Shown: positions 8,717 through 17,820, counted from the first letter of the stretch. The stretch: 51,832 nucleotides of DNA from Bacteroidales bacterium (GCA_017631435.1 JAGBTG010000008.1:1-51832), one strand, 5' to 3'. Notes: a model not told the origin generated them from the sequence alone. Program-made: numbers and translations.

Positions 8717-10720
8717 CTGCAATTCCAGAATCTCCGTTGCGAGTTCCGGGAAATATTTCTTTGTAAAACTGTAATCTGGTATCAGGACATCACCCATCTC
8801 TTCTCTCCTGCTCTTCCTTACCTGACGTTGGGTTATTGCCTCTCTCGTCAATGGCCTTTCCTCCCCCCTCCAGTTGAATCCTTTCAGTTTCTGCTCCCCG
8901 TCGGGAAGATTATAGACAGGAAATACATTCTGTTTGAGATCCTCTATAGAACGCACCCTCTGCACCTCATTATTCTTCAGTTTCACCGTCATCATCCTGC
9001 ACTCTTCCCTGTCCATAAGGGTTATCACACTATCCTCCATCATATAGAACAAGGCTGTAACTCCTCCCAATGCATCAAATCTATAGAGTTCATTATCCTT
9101 GAAATATGCAGCCATCTCAGTGCTCTTTATCTGATTGAAATGCACTGAATCCTCCTGCGCAATAATAAAAGCATTTGTTATAAGGTTTATCTTGTTCAGG
9201 CTGTTGCTTTTTATCAGCGCCTGTATACTGTCTGCTGAGAACTGGTTCTTCCCATCCTGCCACATCACAGGGTTTGAATAGAACCGTGCCATGGAATCAA
9301 TTCCTGTAAATACCAGACTGTCACACTTGCCCTGCACATCACTCCTGTAAAACTTAACGTTATGAAAAGCATCTATGAAGTTTACATCGGAAGTATCACG
9401 CAACAGAGTCCCGGCCAATGTGTCTGCAGCAACTGGCATTGTTGTATCCTGCGCCACTAATGGAAGACCGGCAATTTCTCCATCTGAGTTCAGCTTTCCC
9501 TTTTTCGCACCACTCTCCAATGCCCCCTCTTTGGAATCATCCTTCTTCAATCCTTCCCCGCGGACATCTTTACCCGAAAGGGCCTTATCACCTTGAGAAT
9601 GCTTATTTTTCTTGGCCTCCCTCCTCTGCTTGTCATGTATTGCTATAGGATCTGTTCCCGACAACTGTAATCTCTCTTTTGCATGGGCAATCTGGGCACT
9701 GTCAACATCACACATCCTTTTTACATGGAATATGATTGAGTCAGCAGCAAGGAAAAGAGTATCTGCAACCCCATTTTCCACTGAATACATCGCTGCAACA
9801 GGAGAATCTGTCAGTTCAATTCTCTTTAATGAAGGCCTGTAGACGATTTTGTCTGCCATAGCTATTGAACTCTGCACTGTATCCAGAATCTGGACATTGC
9901 TGTAAAGGTCTGCATCGCCGGTATTTCTGTAATAGAGCAACCGGTCGGCCCACAACTCGTGAGTTGGATCCATGATGTAAGCATCCTTATCCAGTTCAAA
10001 CAGTTCAAGCCTACGGTGATACCTTCCCTGATTGGCATACAACATGCTGCTGTCTTTCCAACCGGTTGTCATTTTCTTGAATACAGCCACATCAGTCTGC
10101 GTATAATATTCAAGTTCTGTTGTGGATATGAAAACCGAATCGGCAAACATCTGCACCTGATCCATAAACGTAAACAGATTCTCCTTGGAGTAATACATTC
10201 CGTTTATGCTCTCAATAACTTTATTGTCGCTACTCTTTAGGGATGCCCCGTTAAAGAATGTGGCTATACTGTCTTTAGTATTATAATCCAAGTAGTTGGT
10301 CTTTAGAACATTGCCTTCACGGTCGAACAGCTGCACCAACGCACCCCTGAACTTTGCAAGGTTGTCGTTGGCCACATACTCTATCCTGTCGCTAGTAAGG
10401 GATGTGTTCTCCTGAAGAATCTCCACATTGCCTATTGCATCTATGATATTGGTGTTCACATTCCACAACGCCGTATCACACTTAAGATATGTATTATTGT
10501 GCAGGAATGTGGCAGGGCCTATCACTTTTCGCAAAGCAACACCGTCAACCTCAATCAGATGGGCAGACTCAGCCTCAACAAGGCGCACCAAAGAATCAGC
10601 ACCTCCAGCACCCTGGGCCATACCCTGGTACTGAAAGTGCATGAATATAATTACCAGAAAATATAATTTACTTAATCCAGCCCTCACGTTCAAAATTGCA
10701 TTGTTTAAACAGGTCATCAA
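8699..10720 (-). CDS. OstA-like / LptA-domain protein (LPS export)
   Basis: A 673-residue exported protein whose first about 330 residues are made of OstA/LptA-type beta repeats (YLKCDTALWNVNTNIIDAIG, EYVANDNLAKFRG, LWADRLLYYRNTGDADLY). This is the periplasmic bridge fold of lipopolysaccharide transport. A charged low-complexity linker (about 370-430, many K/D/E/G) separates it from a second OstA-like block near 450-600. The ATG at 10720 overlaps the upstream gene by 53 bases. A GTG at 10687 would leave a better signal peptide (VRAGLSKLYFLVIIFMHF) and may be the true start. It is the last gene of the operon, fitting a role with the two SurA-like chaperones in outer-membrane assembly. Confidence 0.85.
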   Translation of the reverse strand: MMTCLNNAILNVRAGLSKLYFLVIIFMHFQYQGMAQGAGGADSLVRLVEAESAHLIEVDGVALRKVIGPATFLHNNTYLKCDTALWNVNTNIIDAIGNVEILQENTSLTSDRIEYVANDNLAKFRGALVQLFDREGNVLKTNYLDYNTKDSIATFFNGASLKSSDNKVIESINGMYYSKENLFTFMDQVQMFADSVFISTTELEYYTQTDVAVFKKMTTGWKDSSMLYANQGRYHRRLELFELDKDAYIMDPTHELWADRLLYYRNTGDADLYSNVQILDTVQSSIAMADKIVYRPSLKRIELTDSPVAAMYSVENGVADTLFLAADSIIFHVKRMCDVDSAQIAHAKERLQLSGTDPIAIHDKQRREAKKNKHSQGDKALSGKDVRGEGLKKDDSKEGALESGAKKGKLNSDGEIAGLPLVAQDTTMPVAADTLAGTLLRDTSDVNFIDAFHNVKFYRSDVQGKCDSLVFTGIDSMARFYSNPVMWQDGKNQFSADSIQALIKSNSLNKINLITNAFIIAQEDSVHFNQIKSTEMAAYFKDNELYRFDALGGVTALFYMMEDSVITLMDREECRMMTVKLKNNEVQRVRSIEDLKQNVFPVYNLPDGEQKLKGFNWRGEERPLTREAITQRQVRKSRREEMGDVLIPDYSFTKKYFPELATEILELQKRLVK

Positions 10721-12032
10721 GTTTGATATATGTGACTGCCTGCTTCTCTTTTACGAACTTATCAATTGCCTCTGTCTGTCTCTTCCTGTCGGCAATTCCC
10801 TGAATTACCATATAATCATCCTTATATGTTGCAGGATGTGAAGGAATTACCTTATCAAGCTTAACTACCTTGTAAATTATGTTGCCGTTACGGCCCTCAT
10901 CATCCAAAGACTCGAAAGGCGCTGAGATTTCCCCCTCCTTCATACCCTTGATTACTGCATAGTCTGCCGGTTTCAACTGGTCTTTCTCAAAGAATGTTGA
11001 GCCAGTATTAGGGTCAACCATAACACCTCCACTTATTGCAGATTTTAAGTCTTCGGAATTGGACATGGCTGCAATCTCAAATGTAATGCTGTCTGCCTTT
11101 ACAAGAGTAACTATACTGTCAAGCTGATTGAAAGCCTTGTTTCTGTCTGCAGCAGTATATTTTGGTTTCAACAGGATATGCCTTGCATTGAACATCTCCC
11201 CATCCTTCTTTATCATCTGAATGATATGGAAACCGTCGGGAGTCTCAACTATCTGTGAAATCTGCCCCTCCTTCAAAGCCATTGCAGCATCACCAAATTG
11301 AGGCCAGAAAAGGTTTTTTGAAGCCATACCCAACTCACCGCCCCTGATTGCACTACCTGGGTCCTCTGAGTAAAGTGTTGCTATTGTACTGAATTTCTCG
11401 CCTTTCATAATTCTGTCCCTAAAAGCAAGAAGTCTCTCCTTGGTAGCAACTTTGGCAGCTTCCTGATCTGGATACAGAGCTATCTGGCTGATCTTGTACT
11501 GGGTAGAAATGATTGGAAGATCACTCTCGTCAACCTCCTTGTAGAATTGCTCAACCTCAGCCGGGGTAGACGATCCTGCAGCCATCATTATTTTCTGCTG
11601 CATCTGCTGCATAAGGCTCTGGTCTCTAAGAGCAGTTCTCCACTCCTCCTTAAGTCTGTAAAGGGGCTTTCCGAACCTCTTCTCTACCGCCTTTTCTCCA
11701 CCAAGACCTGTAAGGACATTGCTCACCCTATTTTGGAGTTCCATCTCCACATTGTCTTCACTTACAACAAGGCTATCCAGTTTTGCCTGGTTAAGAAACA
11801 GTTTATGCACCATCATATTCTCAAGCACCTGACACCTGGTATTGCGGTCAACGCCTCTTCCCTCAGCTGCCATTACCTGTATTTCACCCTCAAGTTGTGA
11901 CAAGAAAATGGCCTCGTTTCCTATAAGTACTATTGTCTTGTCAGCCAAACCGTTTTCATATCTCTGTGCATTCAGCGCCAATGGAACTGTCAAAAGGAAC
12001 GCTGCTACTGCACTAGTGAGAATTCTTCTCAT
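10668..12032 (-). CDS. Periplasmic peptidyl-prolyl isomerase, SurA/PpiC type
   Basis: A 454-residue exported chaperone of the SurA family, which escorts outer-membrane proteins. The signal peptide covers about 1-22 (cleavage after LALNA). A SurA N-terminal helical domain follows (about 30-170), then two parvulin domains. The first is near 175-285 (YSEDPGSAIRGGELGMASK, PDGFHIIQMIKK) and the second begins at ARHILLKP near 290. This is the classic N-P1-P2 layout. It overlaps the upstream gene by 20 bases and the downstream gene by 53, so translation is coupled. I do not assign the name surA firmly because Bacteroidetes carry several paralogues. Confidence 0.92.
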   Translation of the reverse strand: MRRILTSAVAAFLLTVPLALNAQRYENGLADKTIVLIGNEAIFLSQLEGEIQVMAAEGRGVDRNTRCQVLENMMVHKLFLNQAKLDSLVVSEDNVEMELQNRVSNVLTGLGGEKAVEKRFGKPLYRLKEEWRTALRDQSLMQQMQQKIMMAAGSSTPAEVEQFYKEVDESDLPIISTQYKISQIALYPDQEAAKVATKERLLAFRDRIMKGEKFSTIATLYSEDPGSAIRGGELGMASKNLFWPQFGDAAMALKEGQISQIVETPDGFHIIQMIKKDGEMFNARHILLKPKYTAADRNKAFNQLDSIVTLVKADSITFEIAAMSNSEDLKSAISGGVMVDPNTGSTFFEKDQLKPADYAVIKGMKEGEISAPFESLDDEGRNGNIIYKVVKLDKVIPSHPATYKDDYMVIQGIADRKRQTEAIDKFVKEKQAVTYIKLDDLFKQCNFEREGWIK

Positions 12033-12885
12033 TTTCCTCTGTAATTTTTAATTTATTATTATTGAGAGCATCATTGAGGATATCTCTCTGCAAGTTTGAA
12101 ATAAGTTCCTGCTTTCTCCTGCTTATGATAATCTCCCGTATTTTTTCTGCGTTATACTCCAGCGGTGTAACCACTCCAGGCTCCACATAATCAAGCACCT
12201 GAATAACATTGGTATATACACTGTCCTTATATTCAATTGCAAGCCTCTCCTTTTCAAGCAGCTGCTGCAACTGTGCAAGGGTTGCGCCAGACTCCTTTGC
12301 CACTACATTCAAATCAACCCAAGCTTCCTCGTAATGGCTATACTTGTATGCAGAATTAAAAGCCAACTGCTCTAGAGCCTCCAGATCTTCTATCTCCCTG
12401 CTCTTTGCCAGCCTCCTCATAACCTGCAAATTGGGAGAACTGTTCTGCATTTTTACAAGTCTCCCCTTAAACACCCCATTCTTCCCCACAAAACTGCCCT
12501 GATGGGCATTATAATACTCTTCTATCTCCCTGCCGGTTACAGTTGTATCCAGCCTCTCCTCCACAAATTTGTTCTCATAGCGGAACACCAGCAACTGTGT
12601 GCGGTAGTCCTCCAATAATCCTGCCACATCCTTGTCTGTCTTTGGCAATTGCTCTTCAGCCTTTTGCAGCATAAGCTGCTTTGTTGCCCATGAATATATA
12701 TATTGTTGGGCCAAAGATGCGCTGTCTTGCGATGATATCCCTTTGGGAATCACCTTTTCAAGATCTGTTTTGTATAATACAGCCCTTCCAATCTGCGCCA
12801 CCTTGTCACCCTTTGTAAAATTCTCATAAAGGGTGCATGAGCAAATTGAAAGAGCTGATATTATTATACAAACAATCCTGTTCAT
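12013..12885 (-). CDS. SurA N-domain-like lipoprotein (PpiC-related, without a clear parvulin domain)
   Basis: A 290-residue lipoprotein (lipobox SICSC, Cys17) resembling the N-terminal chaperone part of SurA-type isomerases: VAQIGRAVLYKTDLEKVIP, a helical block to about residue 130, and the REIEEYYNAHQGSF segment that often precedes a parvulin domain. A complete parvulin core (HILL, GGxLG, GFH) is not visible, so catalysis is doubtful and a holdase role is more likely. The C-terminal helices (IISRRKQELISNLQRDILN) match the swapped C-helix of SurA. It is translationally coupled to the full SurA-like gene downstream. Such unequal tandem pairs are common in Bacteroidales. Confidence 0.82.
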   Translation of the reverse strand: MNRIVCIIISALSICSCTLYENFTKGDKVAQIGRAVLYKTDLEKVIPKGISSQDSASLAQQYIYSWATKQLMLQKAEEQLPKTDKDVAGLLEDYRTQLLVFRYENKFVEERLDTTVTGREIEEYYNAHQGSFVGKNGVFKGRLVKMQNSSPNLQVMRRLAKSREIEDLEALEQLAFNSAYKYSHYEEAWVDLNVVAKESGATLAQLQQLLEKERLAIEYKDSVYTNVIQVLDYVEPGVVTPLEYNAEKIREIIISRRKQELISNLQRDILNDALNNNKLKITEENEKNSH

Positions 12886-12900
12886 CCAGAAAAGTAGGGA

Positions 12901-13173
12901 TTATTTTGTAAGGCCGCTCAATCTTACGAACAAAGCGTCAACACCCTCAAGCAATTTCTGGTTCAATGCCTTGAAATGTTTCTTGGCATCATCCTTAGGA
13001 TAATGGTTGATCTGCTCAAAAAGATTGTCACCAAGCTCAACAGCATCAGCAACGATTTTATTGGCCTCCTCCACATTCTTGTCCCTGTTAAGATACATAA
13101 ATACCCAACAGTCTGAAATTACCTCATTTACAAGGAAAATCACATCCTTCTTAAATGTTCTTAAATTTGCCAT
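12901..13173 (-). CDS. Small conserved helical protein of unknown function
   Basis: A 90-residue soluble, mostly helical protein (MANLRTFKKDVIFLVNEVIS...) with no signal peptide, membrane segment or recognised motif. A single Cys sits in ISDCWVFMYL. It lies 15 bases before the SurA-like lipoprotein gene and 36 bases after the epimerase gene, in the same direction, so it is very probably co-transcribed with envelope genes. Similar short proteins occur in Bacteroidales genomes, but I cannot name a family or function. Confidence 0.8.
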   Translation of the reverse strand: MANLRTFKKDVIFLVNEVISDCWVFMYLNRDKNVEEANKIVADAVELGDNLFEQINHYPKDDAKKHFKALNQKLLEGVDALFVRLSGLTK

Positions 13174-13209
13174 AGTATCTTAATCTTATTTAAATTTTGG
13201 TTCTGCTTA

Positions 13210-14391
13210 TTATAGGACAGGTTTTCCTACTGGCTCAAGTCCCAAACCTGGTTTGTCGTGCAAAGTGATCTTACCGTCAACAATGGTCATACCTTTGTAG
13301 CAGTCATTTGAGATAAGAAGGTTACCGTCAAGGTCTGCCCACTCTGTCTTAGGAGCGATCTGAGCACCTGCAGTAATTGCGCAAGAAGTCTCTGTCATAC
13401 ATCCGATCATAAGTTTCATATCCAATGTCTGAGCCAAGCTCACCATCTCTCTTGCCTCTCTCAAACCGGTACACTTCATCAATTTGATATTGATACCGTG
13501 GTATGCACCATGAAGTTTCTTAACGTCAACAAGTCTCTGGCATGCCTCGTCTGCAATGATTGGAAGAGGTGATCTCTCTGTCAACCACGCTGTCTGGTCC
13601 AAAGCATACTTACTCATAGGCTGCTCAATCATGTTTACATTGCGCTCAGCCAACCAGTGGATCATATCCAATGCATAATATTTGTCTTTCCAACCCTGGT
13701 TTGCATCAATGCAGATTACTGTATCTGTTACCGAACGGATTGTATTGATCATCATCTTGTCCTCAGCCTCTGTTCTACCCAATTTAACCTTGATAACCTT
13801 GTATGGAGAAGCTTCTCTGGTTTTCTCCCTTACAACCTCCTCTGTATCCAAACCTACTGTAAACGAAGTATTAGGACAAGTTGTAGGATCCCAACCCCAG
13901 ATCTTCCACCAAGGCTGTCCCATCATCTTACCTACCAAGTCATGCAAAGCAATATCGATTGCAGCTTTGGCTGCGCAGTTGTTGATTGCAATTGAATCAA
14001 CATATTTCATGATATCCTCAATCAAGAAAGGAGAAGCAAATTTGCTTAGGTCAACTTTCTTAAGGAACTCCATTACAGAAGCCTGAGTCTCACCCAAGTA
14101 AGGTGGCATAGCAGCCTCACCGTAACCCTCGTAGCCGTCCCAAGTGATCTTGGTAAGAACAATAGGGGTAGTGGTTCTTGATGAGTTTGCAATTGTAAAC
14201 ACATGTCTCATCTGAGCATCGTATGGAAGCCATGTAAGCTCCAATTTCTTGCTACCTGATTTCTTTTTTCCTCTCTCTGCCTGTGCAAAAAGTGTTGCAG
14301 GGTTAAGTACAGCAGCTGCAGCTGTTAGAAGACCTGCTGATTTCAAGAACGAACGTCTGTCTGTTTTCATATCGTATTGTGTGTGTTTCAA
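13210..14391 (-). CDS. Dipeptide epimerase, enolase superfamily, with Tat signal (L-Ala-D/L-Glu epimerase-like)
   Basis: A 393-residue enolase-superfamily enzyme of the dipeptide-epimerase type, which converts L-Ala-D-Glu from peptidoglycan to L-Ala-L-Glu. The Mg ligands and bases are visible: KVKLGR (KxK), CIDANQGW (Asp), MIEQPM (Glu), IADEACQ (Asp) and INIKLMKCTGL (Lys). The N-terminus carries a twin-arginine signal, DRRSFLKSAGLLTAAAAVL, so the folded enzyme should be exported, whereas E. coli YcjG is cytoplasmic. An ATG at 14370 (MKTDRR) is an equally good start. The reported ATG abuts the stop of the upstream NlpC/P60 gene, and the same enzyme pairing is known from murein recycling in other Bacteroidetes and Bacillus. 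Confidence 0.9.
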   Translation of the reverse strand: MKHTQYDMKTDRRSFLKSAGLLTAAAAVLNPATLFAQAERGKKKSGSKKLELTWLPYDAQMRHVFTIANSSRTTTPIVLTKITWDGYEGYGEAAMPPYLGETQASVMEFLKKVDLSKFASPFLIEDIMKYVDSIAINNCAAKAAIDIALHDLVGKMMGQPWWKIWGWDPTTCPNTSFTVGLDTEEVVREKTREASPYKVIKVKLGRTEAEDKMMINTIRSVTDTVICIDANQGWKDKYYALDMIHWLAERNVNMIEQPMSKYALDQTAWLTERSPLPIIADEACQRLVDVKKLHGAYHGINIKLMKCTGLREAREMVSLAQTLDMKLMIGCMTETSCAITAGAQIAPKTEWADLDGNLLISNDCYKGMTIVDGKITLHDKPGLGLEPVGKPVL

Positions 14392-15612
14392 TTATTTATA
14401 AAATTTCTGAATTGACCAAATGTCTTTGCCGGCATCTACATTACCCAAAATTCTCTGAGCACGGACAAGGCGTTTTGAACCGTCATAATAGTTTGCATCA
14501 CCAGGAACCAAACTGTTGATTCTCACTTTAGTAGCTGAGTGGATAAAGATACCGTCCTCAATGTAGATACCTACGTGTGTGATGCGCTCTTTTTTCTCAG
14601 CTGTAGCTTTTGTACCAAAGAAGATTAAGTCACCTTTCTTAAGGTTAGCCAAAGCCTCTCTTGTATGCTCACCGCCATCAACATATTTTGAGATGTCCAC
14701 GTTATCACCTGTAAGACACTGCTGGGATGCGTCTCTTGCAAGAACTATACCATTAAGGAAATAGGTTGATTTGCAGAAACCGCTGCAGTCTACAGCCTTG
14801 ATTGAAGTACCGCCCCACATATAAGGAACACCAATGAACTGTTTTGCAGTGGCAATGATATTCTCAGCGGTAGGATTGCGGCTGTCAAGCCATTTGTCAA
14901 AGTCTGTAAGGCAAGATTTGAGGATATAACCCTCTCTACCATCTGAGATGGCAACTTTCTGCCAAGCGCCCTGAACACCTTTGTCCAAAAGGATGTTACC
15001 CCAAACAACATCACTTACCATCTGGCTGCTTGCAGAAGGACCCTCATACATTGTAGTGTATTTTGTAGTGACAATCACTTTTTTAGCTGCCTGATAAGCA
15101 TCAAACTCAGCCTTGTCCATATAAGTTATGCTTCCCGACGAAACCCAAGAAATATAACCCTCAGGAGTAATAGCCCTTGTCCAGCCACCTTTTTTCTCCA
15201 ACACCTGAAGTGGAGTACCCATCATAACCTGGGTAGCAGACTCTGCACTGTATTTGCCTGCAGTACGGAAGTTGATTACCGACTGGTTTGAAACGCCATA
15301 TATCTTCTCTCCCAACTCAGCAGCAGGAAGCATGCTGATACTGTCGAGAACTGTAATTCCCTTATCTGCAAAAGCTTTTACGTATGCCTCTTTTGCCTCA
15401 GGCTGATTGGTAACACCTTTCAATGCGTAACCATTCTCGGTCTCAACAAGTTTCACCTCAAGTGTCTTGCTTCTCCCGTCGGGAGCATACTGTGATTTCA
15501 TCTCTTTTGAGATAGTCTCAAATGCAGCAGCCTCTTTGGAAACTTTCTCTCCGCCACAGCATCCGTAAAGGGCAACAACAGGAAGGGTTGCCAACAGAAT
15601 AAGTTTTTTCAT
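14392..15612 (-). CDS. NlpC/P60 cysteine peptidase lipoprotein with SH3-like domains (YkfC-like)
   Basis: A 406-residue lipoprotein (LYGCCG, Cys18) for cutting peptidoglycan-derived peptides. After an N-terminal domain of about 125 residues come SH3b-type segments (about 125-240, GTPLQVLEKKGGWTRAI and GAWQKVAISDGREGYI). The C-terminal NlpC/P60 domain has its catalytic Cys in AVDCSGFCKS and the His in ITHVGIYIEDGIFIHSA, with the usual WGGTS before the Cys. YkfC-type members release L-Ala-D-Glu, the substrate of the epimerase encoded directly downstream. First gene of the envelope operon, with its own TATATTTG promoter box. Confidence 0.93.
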   Translation of the reverse strand: MKKLILLATLPVVALYGCCGGEKVSKEAAAFETISKEMKSQYAPDGRSKTLEVKLVETENGYALKGVTNQPEAKEAYVKAFADKGITVLDSISMLPAAELGEKIYGVSNQSVINFRTAGKYSAESATQVMMGTPLQVLEKKGGWTRAITPEGYISWVSSGSITYMDKAEFDAYQAAKKVIVTTKYTTMYEGPSASSQMVSDVVWGNILLDKGVQGAWQKVAISDGREGYILKSCLTDFDKWLDSRNPTAENIIATAKQFIGVPYMWGGTSIKAVDCSGFCKSTYFLNGIVLARDASQQCLTGDNVDISKYVDGGEHTREALANLKKGDLIFFGTKATAEKKERITHVGIYIEDGIFIHSATKVRINSLVPGDANYYDGSKRLVRAQRILGNVDAGKDIWSIQKFYK

Positions 15613-15646
15613 GCGTCTAATAAGTCTTATTAATGAATATATCGTA

Positions 15647-15654
15647 CAAATATA
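15647..15654 (-). promoter_or_regulatory. -7 promoter element (TATATTTG) of the NlpC/P60 envelope operon
   Basis: An exact TAnnTTTG match, 34 bases before the ATG. A TTTG lies 17 bases further upstream, inside the T-run of the guaB terminator, so terminator and promoter share bases. Confidence 0.65.
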
Positions 15655-15671
15655 GAAAAAATGCTGTAAAA

Positions 15672-15701
15672 CAAAAAAAGGAGAGCATGATTTGCTCTCC
15701 T
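15672..15701 (-). terminator. Terminator of guaB
   Basis: A 9-bp stem AGGAGAGCA / TGCTCTCCT with a 5-base loop, followed on minus by TTTTTTTGTTTT. It starts 27 bases after the guaB stop codon. Confidence 0.9.
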
Positions 15702-15728
15702 TCTGCCATAAAATTAATGCGTTACGGC

Positions 15729-17225
15729 TTATTTGTCTTTAAGGATCACATCGTGTGCACCACCCTCAACAATTGAGGTTGATGAGACAAGTGTAATCTT
15801 GGCGTTCTTCTGGAAATCAGGAATGGTGATTGAACCGCAGCTGCACATTGTTGAAATGATCTTGCCAAGGGTAACATCAAGATTGTCCTTCATCTTTCCT
15901 GCATAAGGAACGTAGCTGTCTACGCCCTCCTCAAACTTCATTACGCCACCTTTGCCGCCCATATCATAGCGCTGCCAGTTGCGTGCACGGCTGGAGCCCT
16001 CTCCCCAGTACTCTTTTACATAGTTGCCGTTAATGTAAAGTTTTTTAGTAGGAGACTCGTCAAAACGGGCAAAGTAACGGCCCATCATAAGGAAGTCTGC
16101 GCCCATCGCCAAAGCAAGTGACATATGGTAATCATGAACAAGACCTCCGTCACTACAGATTGGAACGTAGATTCCGGTCTTCTCAAAATATTCATCCCTT
16201 GCTGCAGCAACATCAAGGATTGCAGTTGCCTGGCCACGGCCAATACCTTTCTGCTCACGGGTAATACAGATAGAACCTCCGCCAATACCAACTTTAATGA
16301 AGTCTGCACCGGCCTCAACAAGATAATCAAAACCCTCCTTGTCAACCACGTTACCGGCACCAATCAGCACTTTACCGTTATAAGTCTCTTTAACCCAAGC
16401 AATTGATTCTTTCTGCCACTCTGAAAATCCGTCTGATGAATCAAGACAAACTACATCAACACCGGCCTCTACAAGTGCAGGAACACGCTCTTTATAATCT
16501 CTTGAGTTGATTCCGGCACCAACAAGAAGCTCTTTGGTCTGAGGATCCAAAAGCTCGTTAGGATTCTCACGGTGTGACTCATAGTCTTTACGGAATACGA
16601 AGTATACAAGATTCTGGTTATCGTCAATGATTGGAAGGGCATTCAGTTTGTGGTCCCAGATAAGCTGGTTAGCCTCTGAAAGTGTGATACCAAGCTTGCC
16701 TACAGTAAGTTTCTCAAACGGTGTCATATAGTCTTTCACAAGAGCATCCTTGCCATCATGTGAAATCCTGTAATCCCTGCTGGTAAGCATACCAAGCAAC
16801 TTGCCGTTAGGAGTACCGTCATGGGTAACGCCCATTGTAGTGTGGCCAGTTGCCTCAACTATAGCCTCAACCTCTGCAAGAGTTGCATCGGGACGCACGT
16901 TGGAATCGCTAGGCACAAAACCTGCCTTGAATTTCTTCACTTTCCTCACCATCTCTGCCTGGTCCTCAATTGACTGCGAACCGAAAATGAATGACAGACC
17001 GCCATTACGGGCAAGGGCTATAGCCAAGCCATGGTCTGAAACAGACTGCATGATGGCAGAAACAAATGGAATGTTAAGTGAAATTGCAGGCTCCTCGCCT
17101 TTTTTGAATTTTACCAAAGGGGTTTTCAGAGAAACATTCTGTGGTGTACACTCCTTGGTTGTAAGGCCAGGTATCAAAAGATACTCGCCAAAAGTGCGGG
17201 AAACCTTCTCTATGATTTGCGCCAT
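15729..17225 (-). CDS. guaB: Inosine-5'-monophosphate dehydrogenase, protist-like variant
   Basis: Converts IMP to XMP with NAD+, the committed step of GTP synthesis. The start is the ATG at 17225 (MAQIIEK): GGAGG lies 5 bases before it, and the extra four residues of the longer frame begin with TTG. The protein has 498 residues. A CBS pair occupies about 105-220, the catalytic Cys320 is in [19 protein letters not shown], and the flap pair Arg419-Tyr420 is in [14 protein letters not shown]. These match, one residue out, Cys319 and Arg418/Tyr419 of Tritrichomonas foetus IMPDH, as recalled. Typical bacterial GuaB has GxGPGSICTTR instead. Monocistronic, own promoter and terminator. Confidence 0.95.
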   Translation of the reverse strand: MAQIIEKVSRTFGEYLLIPGLTTKECTPQNVSLKTPLVKFKKGEEPAISLNIPFVSAIMQSVSDHGLAIALARNGGLSFIFGSQSIEDQAEMVRKVKKFKAGFVPSDSNVRPDATLAEVEAIVEATGHTTMGVTHDGTPNGKLLGMLTSRDYRISHDGKDALVKDYMTPFEKLTVGKLGITLSEANQLIWDHKLNALPIIDDNQNLVYFVFRKDYESHRENPNELLDPQTKELLVGAGINSRDYKERVPALVEAGVDVVCLDSSDGFSEWQKESIAWVKETYNGKVLIGAGNVVDKEGFDYLVEAGADFIKVGIGGGSICITREQKGIGRGQATAILDVAAARDEYFEKTGIYVPICSDGGLVHDYHMSLALAMGADFLMMGRYFARFDESPTKKLYINGNYVKEYWGEGSSRARNWQRYDMGGKGGVMKFEEGVDSYVPYAGKMKDNLDVTLGKIISTMCSCGSITIPDFQKNAKITLVSSTSIVEGGAHDVILKDK

Positions 17226-17254
17226 ATTATCCTCCAATTTTTAAAAAAGTTTTG

Positions 17255-17262
17255 CAAATGTA
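17255..17262 (-). promoter_or_regulatory. -7 promoter element (TACATTTG) of guaB
   Basis: An exact TAnnTTTG match 29 bases before the guaB ATG. A TTG lies 20 bases further upstream as a possible -33 element. Confidence 0.65.
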
Positions 17263-17298
17263 CTACTTTCTAAAATTTAGTACAACAAAAAATAATCA

Positions 17299-17306
17299 TA
17301 TATTTG
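17299..17306 (+). promoter_or_regulatory. -7 promoter element (TATATTTG) of the yhcH-radical SAM unit
   Basis: An exact TAnnTTTG match 37 bases before the ATG at 17344, divergent from the guaB promoter. Confidence 0.6.
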
Positions 17307-17343
17307 TACACTTATTAAGATAAACCACGAAAATCCGTAAAAA

Positions 17344-17814
17344 ATGATACTAGATTCACTAAAAAGCTTTGAAAAATACCAGACCCTTCAGGAGGGTTTT
17401 GATAAAGTGTACCAGTTTATAAAGAAAAACGACCTTTACTCTATGGAGTGCGGCAAATATGAGATTGACGGCAAAAGAGTATACTGCACAATCTCAGAAG
17501 GCGAACTCAGGGATGTGGAGGAGGCCAAACTGGAGATCCACGATTCATACATTGATATCCATGTTCTTCTCGACGGTTCAGAGACTATCGGGATAAAGGA
17601 CCGCTGCAAATGCAATACCGACAACACCAAATACCAGGAGGCAGACGACATTGCATTCCTTGAGGATGAGCCTGAGAATTATGTAGTACTTGGCGTTGGC
17701 AACATTGCTGTGGTATTCCCTGCCGATGCACACGCTCCACTTTTGGGTACAGGCAACTACAAGAAAGCCGTATTCAAGGTTCATGTAGGCACCAATAGAA
17801 GCAGACTGAACTAA
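17344..17814 (+). CDS. YhcH/YjgK/YiaL family protein (DUF386)
   Basis: A 156-residue cupin-like protein of the YhcH/YjgK/YiaL family. Members are linked to sugar-acid or sialic-acid metabolism or bind a metal, but a general activity is not settled. Family marks are LEIHDSYIDIHVLLDGSE, which carries two of the metal-binding His residues, and VVFPADAHAP near the C-terminus. Length is normal. It is cytoplasmic, without a signal. The radical SAM gene starts six bases after its stop, so the two are likely co-transcribed, although no shared pathway is evident. Confidence 0.9.
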   Translation: MILDSLKSFEKYQTLQEGFDKVYQFIKKNDLYSMECGKYEIDGKRVYCTISEGELRDVEEAKLEIHDSYIDIHVLLDGSETIGIKDRCKCNTDNTKYQEADDIAFLEDEPENYVVLGVGNIAVVFPADAHAPLLGTGNYKKAVFKVHVGTNRSRLN

Positions 17815-17820
17815 CTTCAG

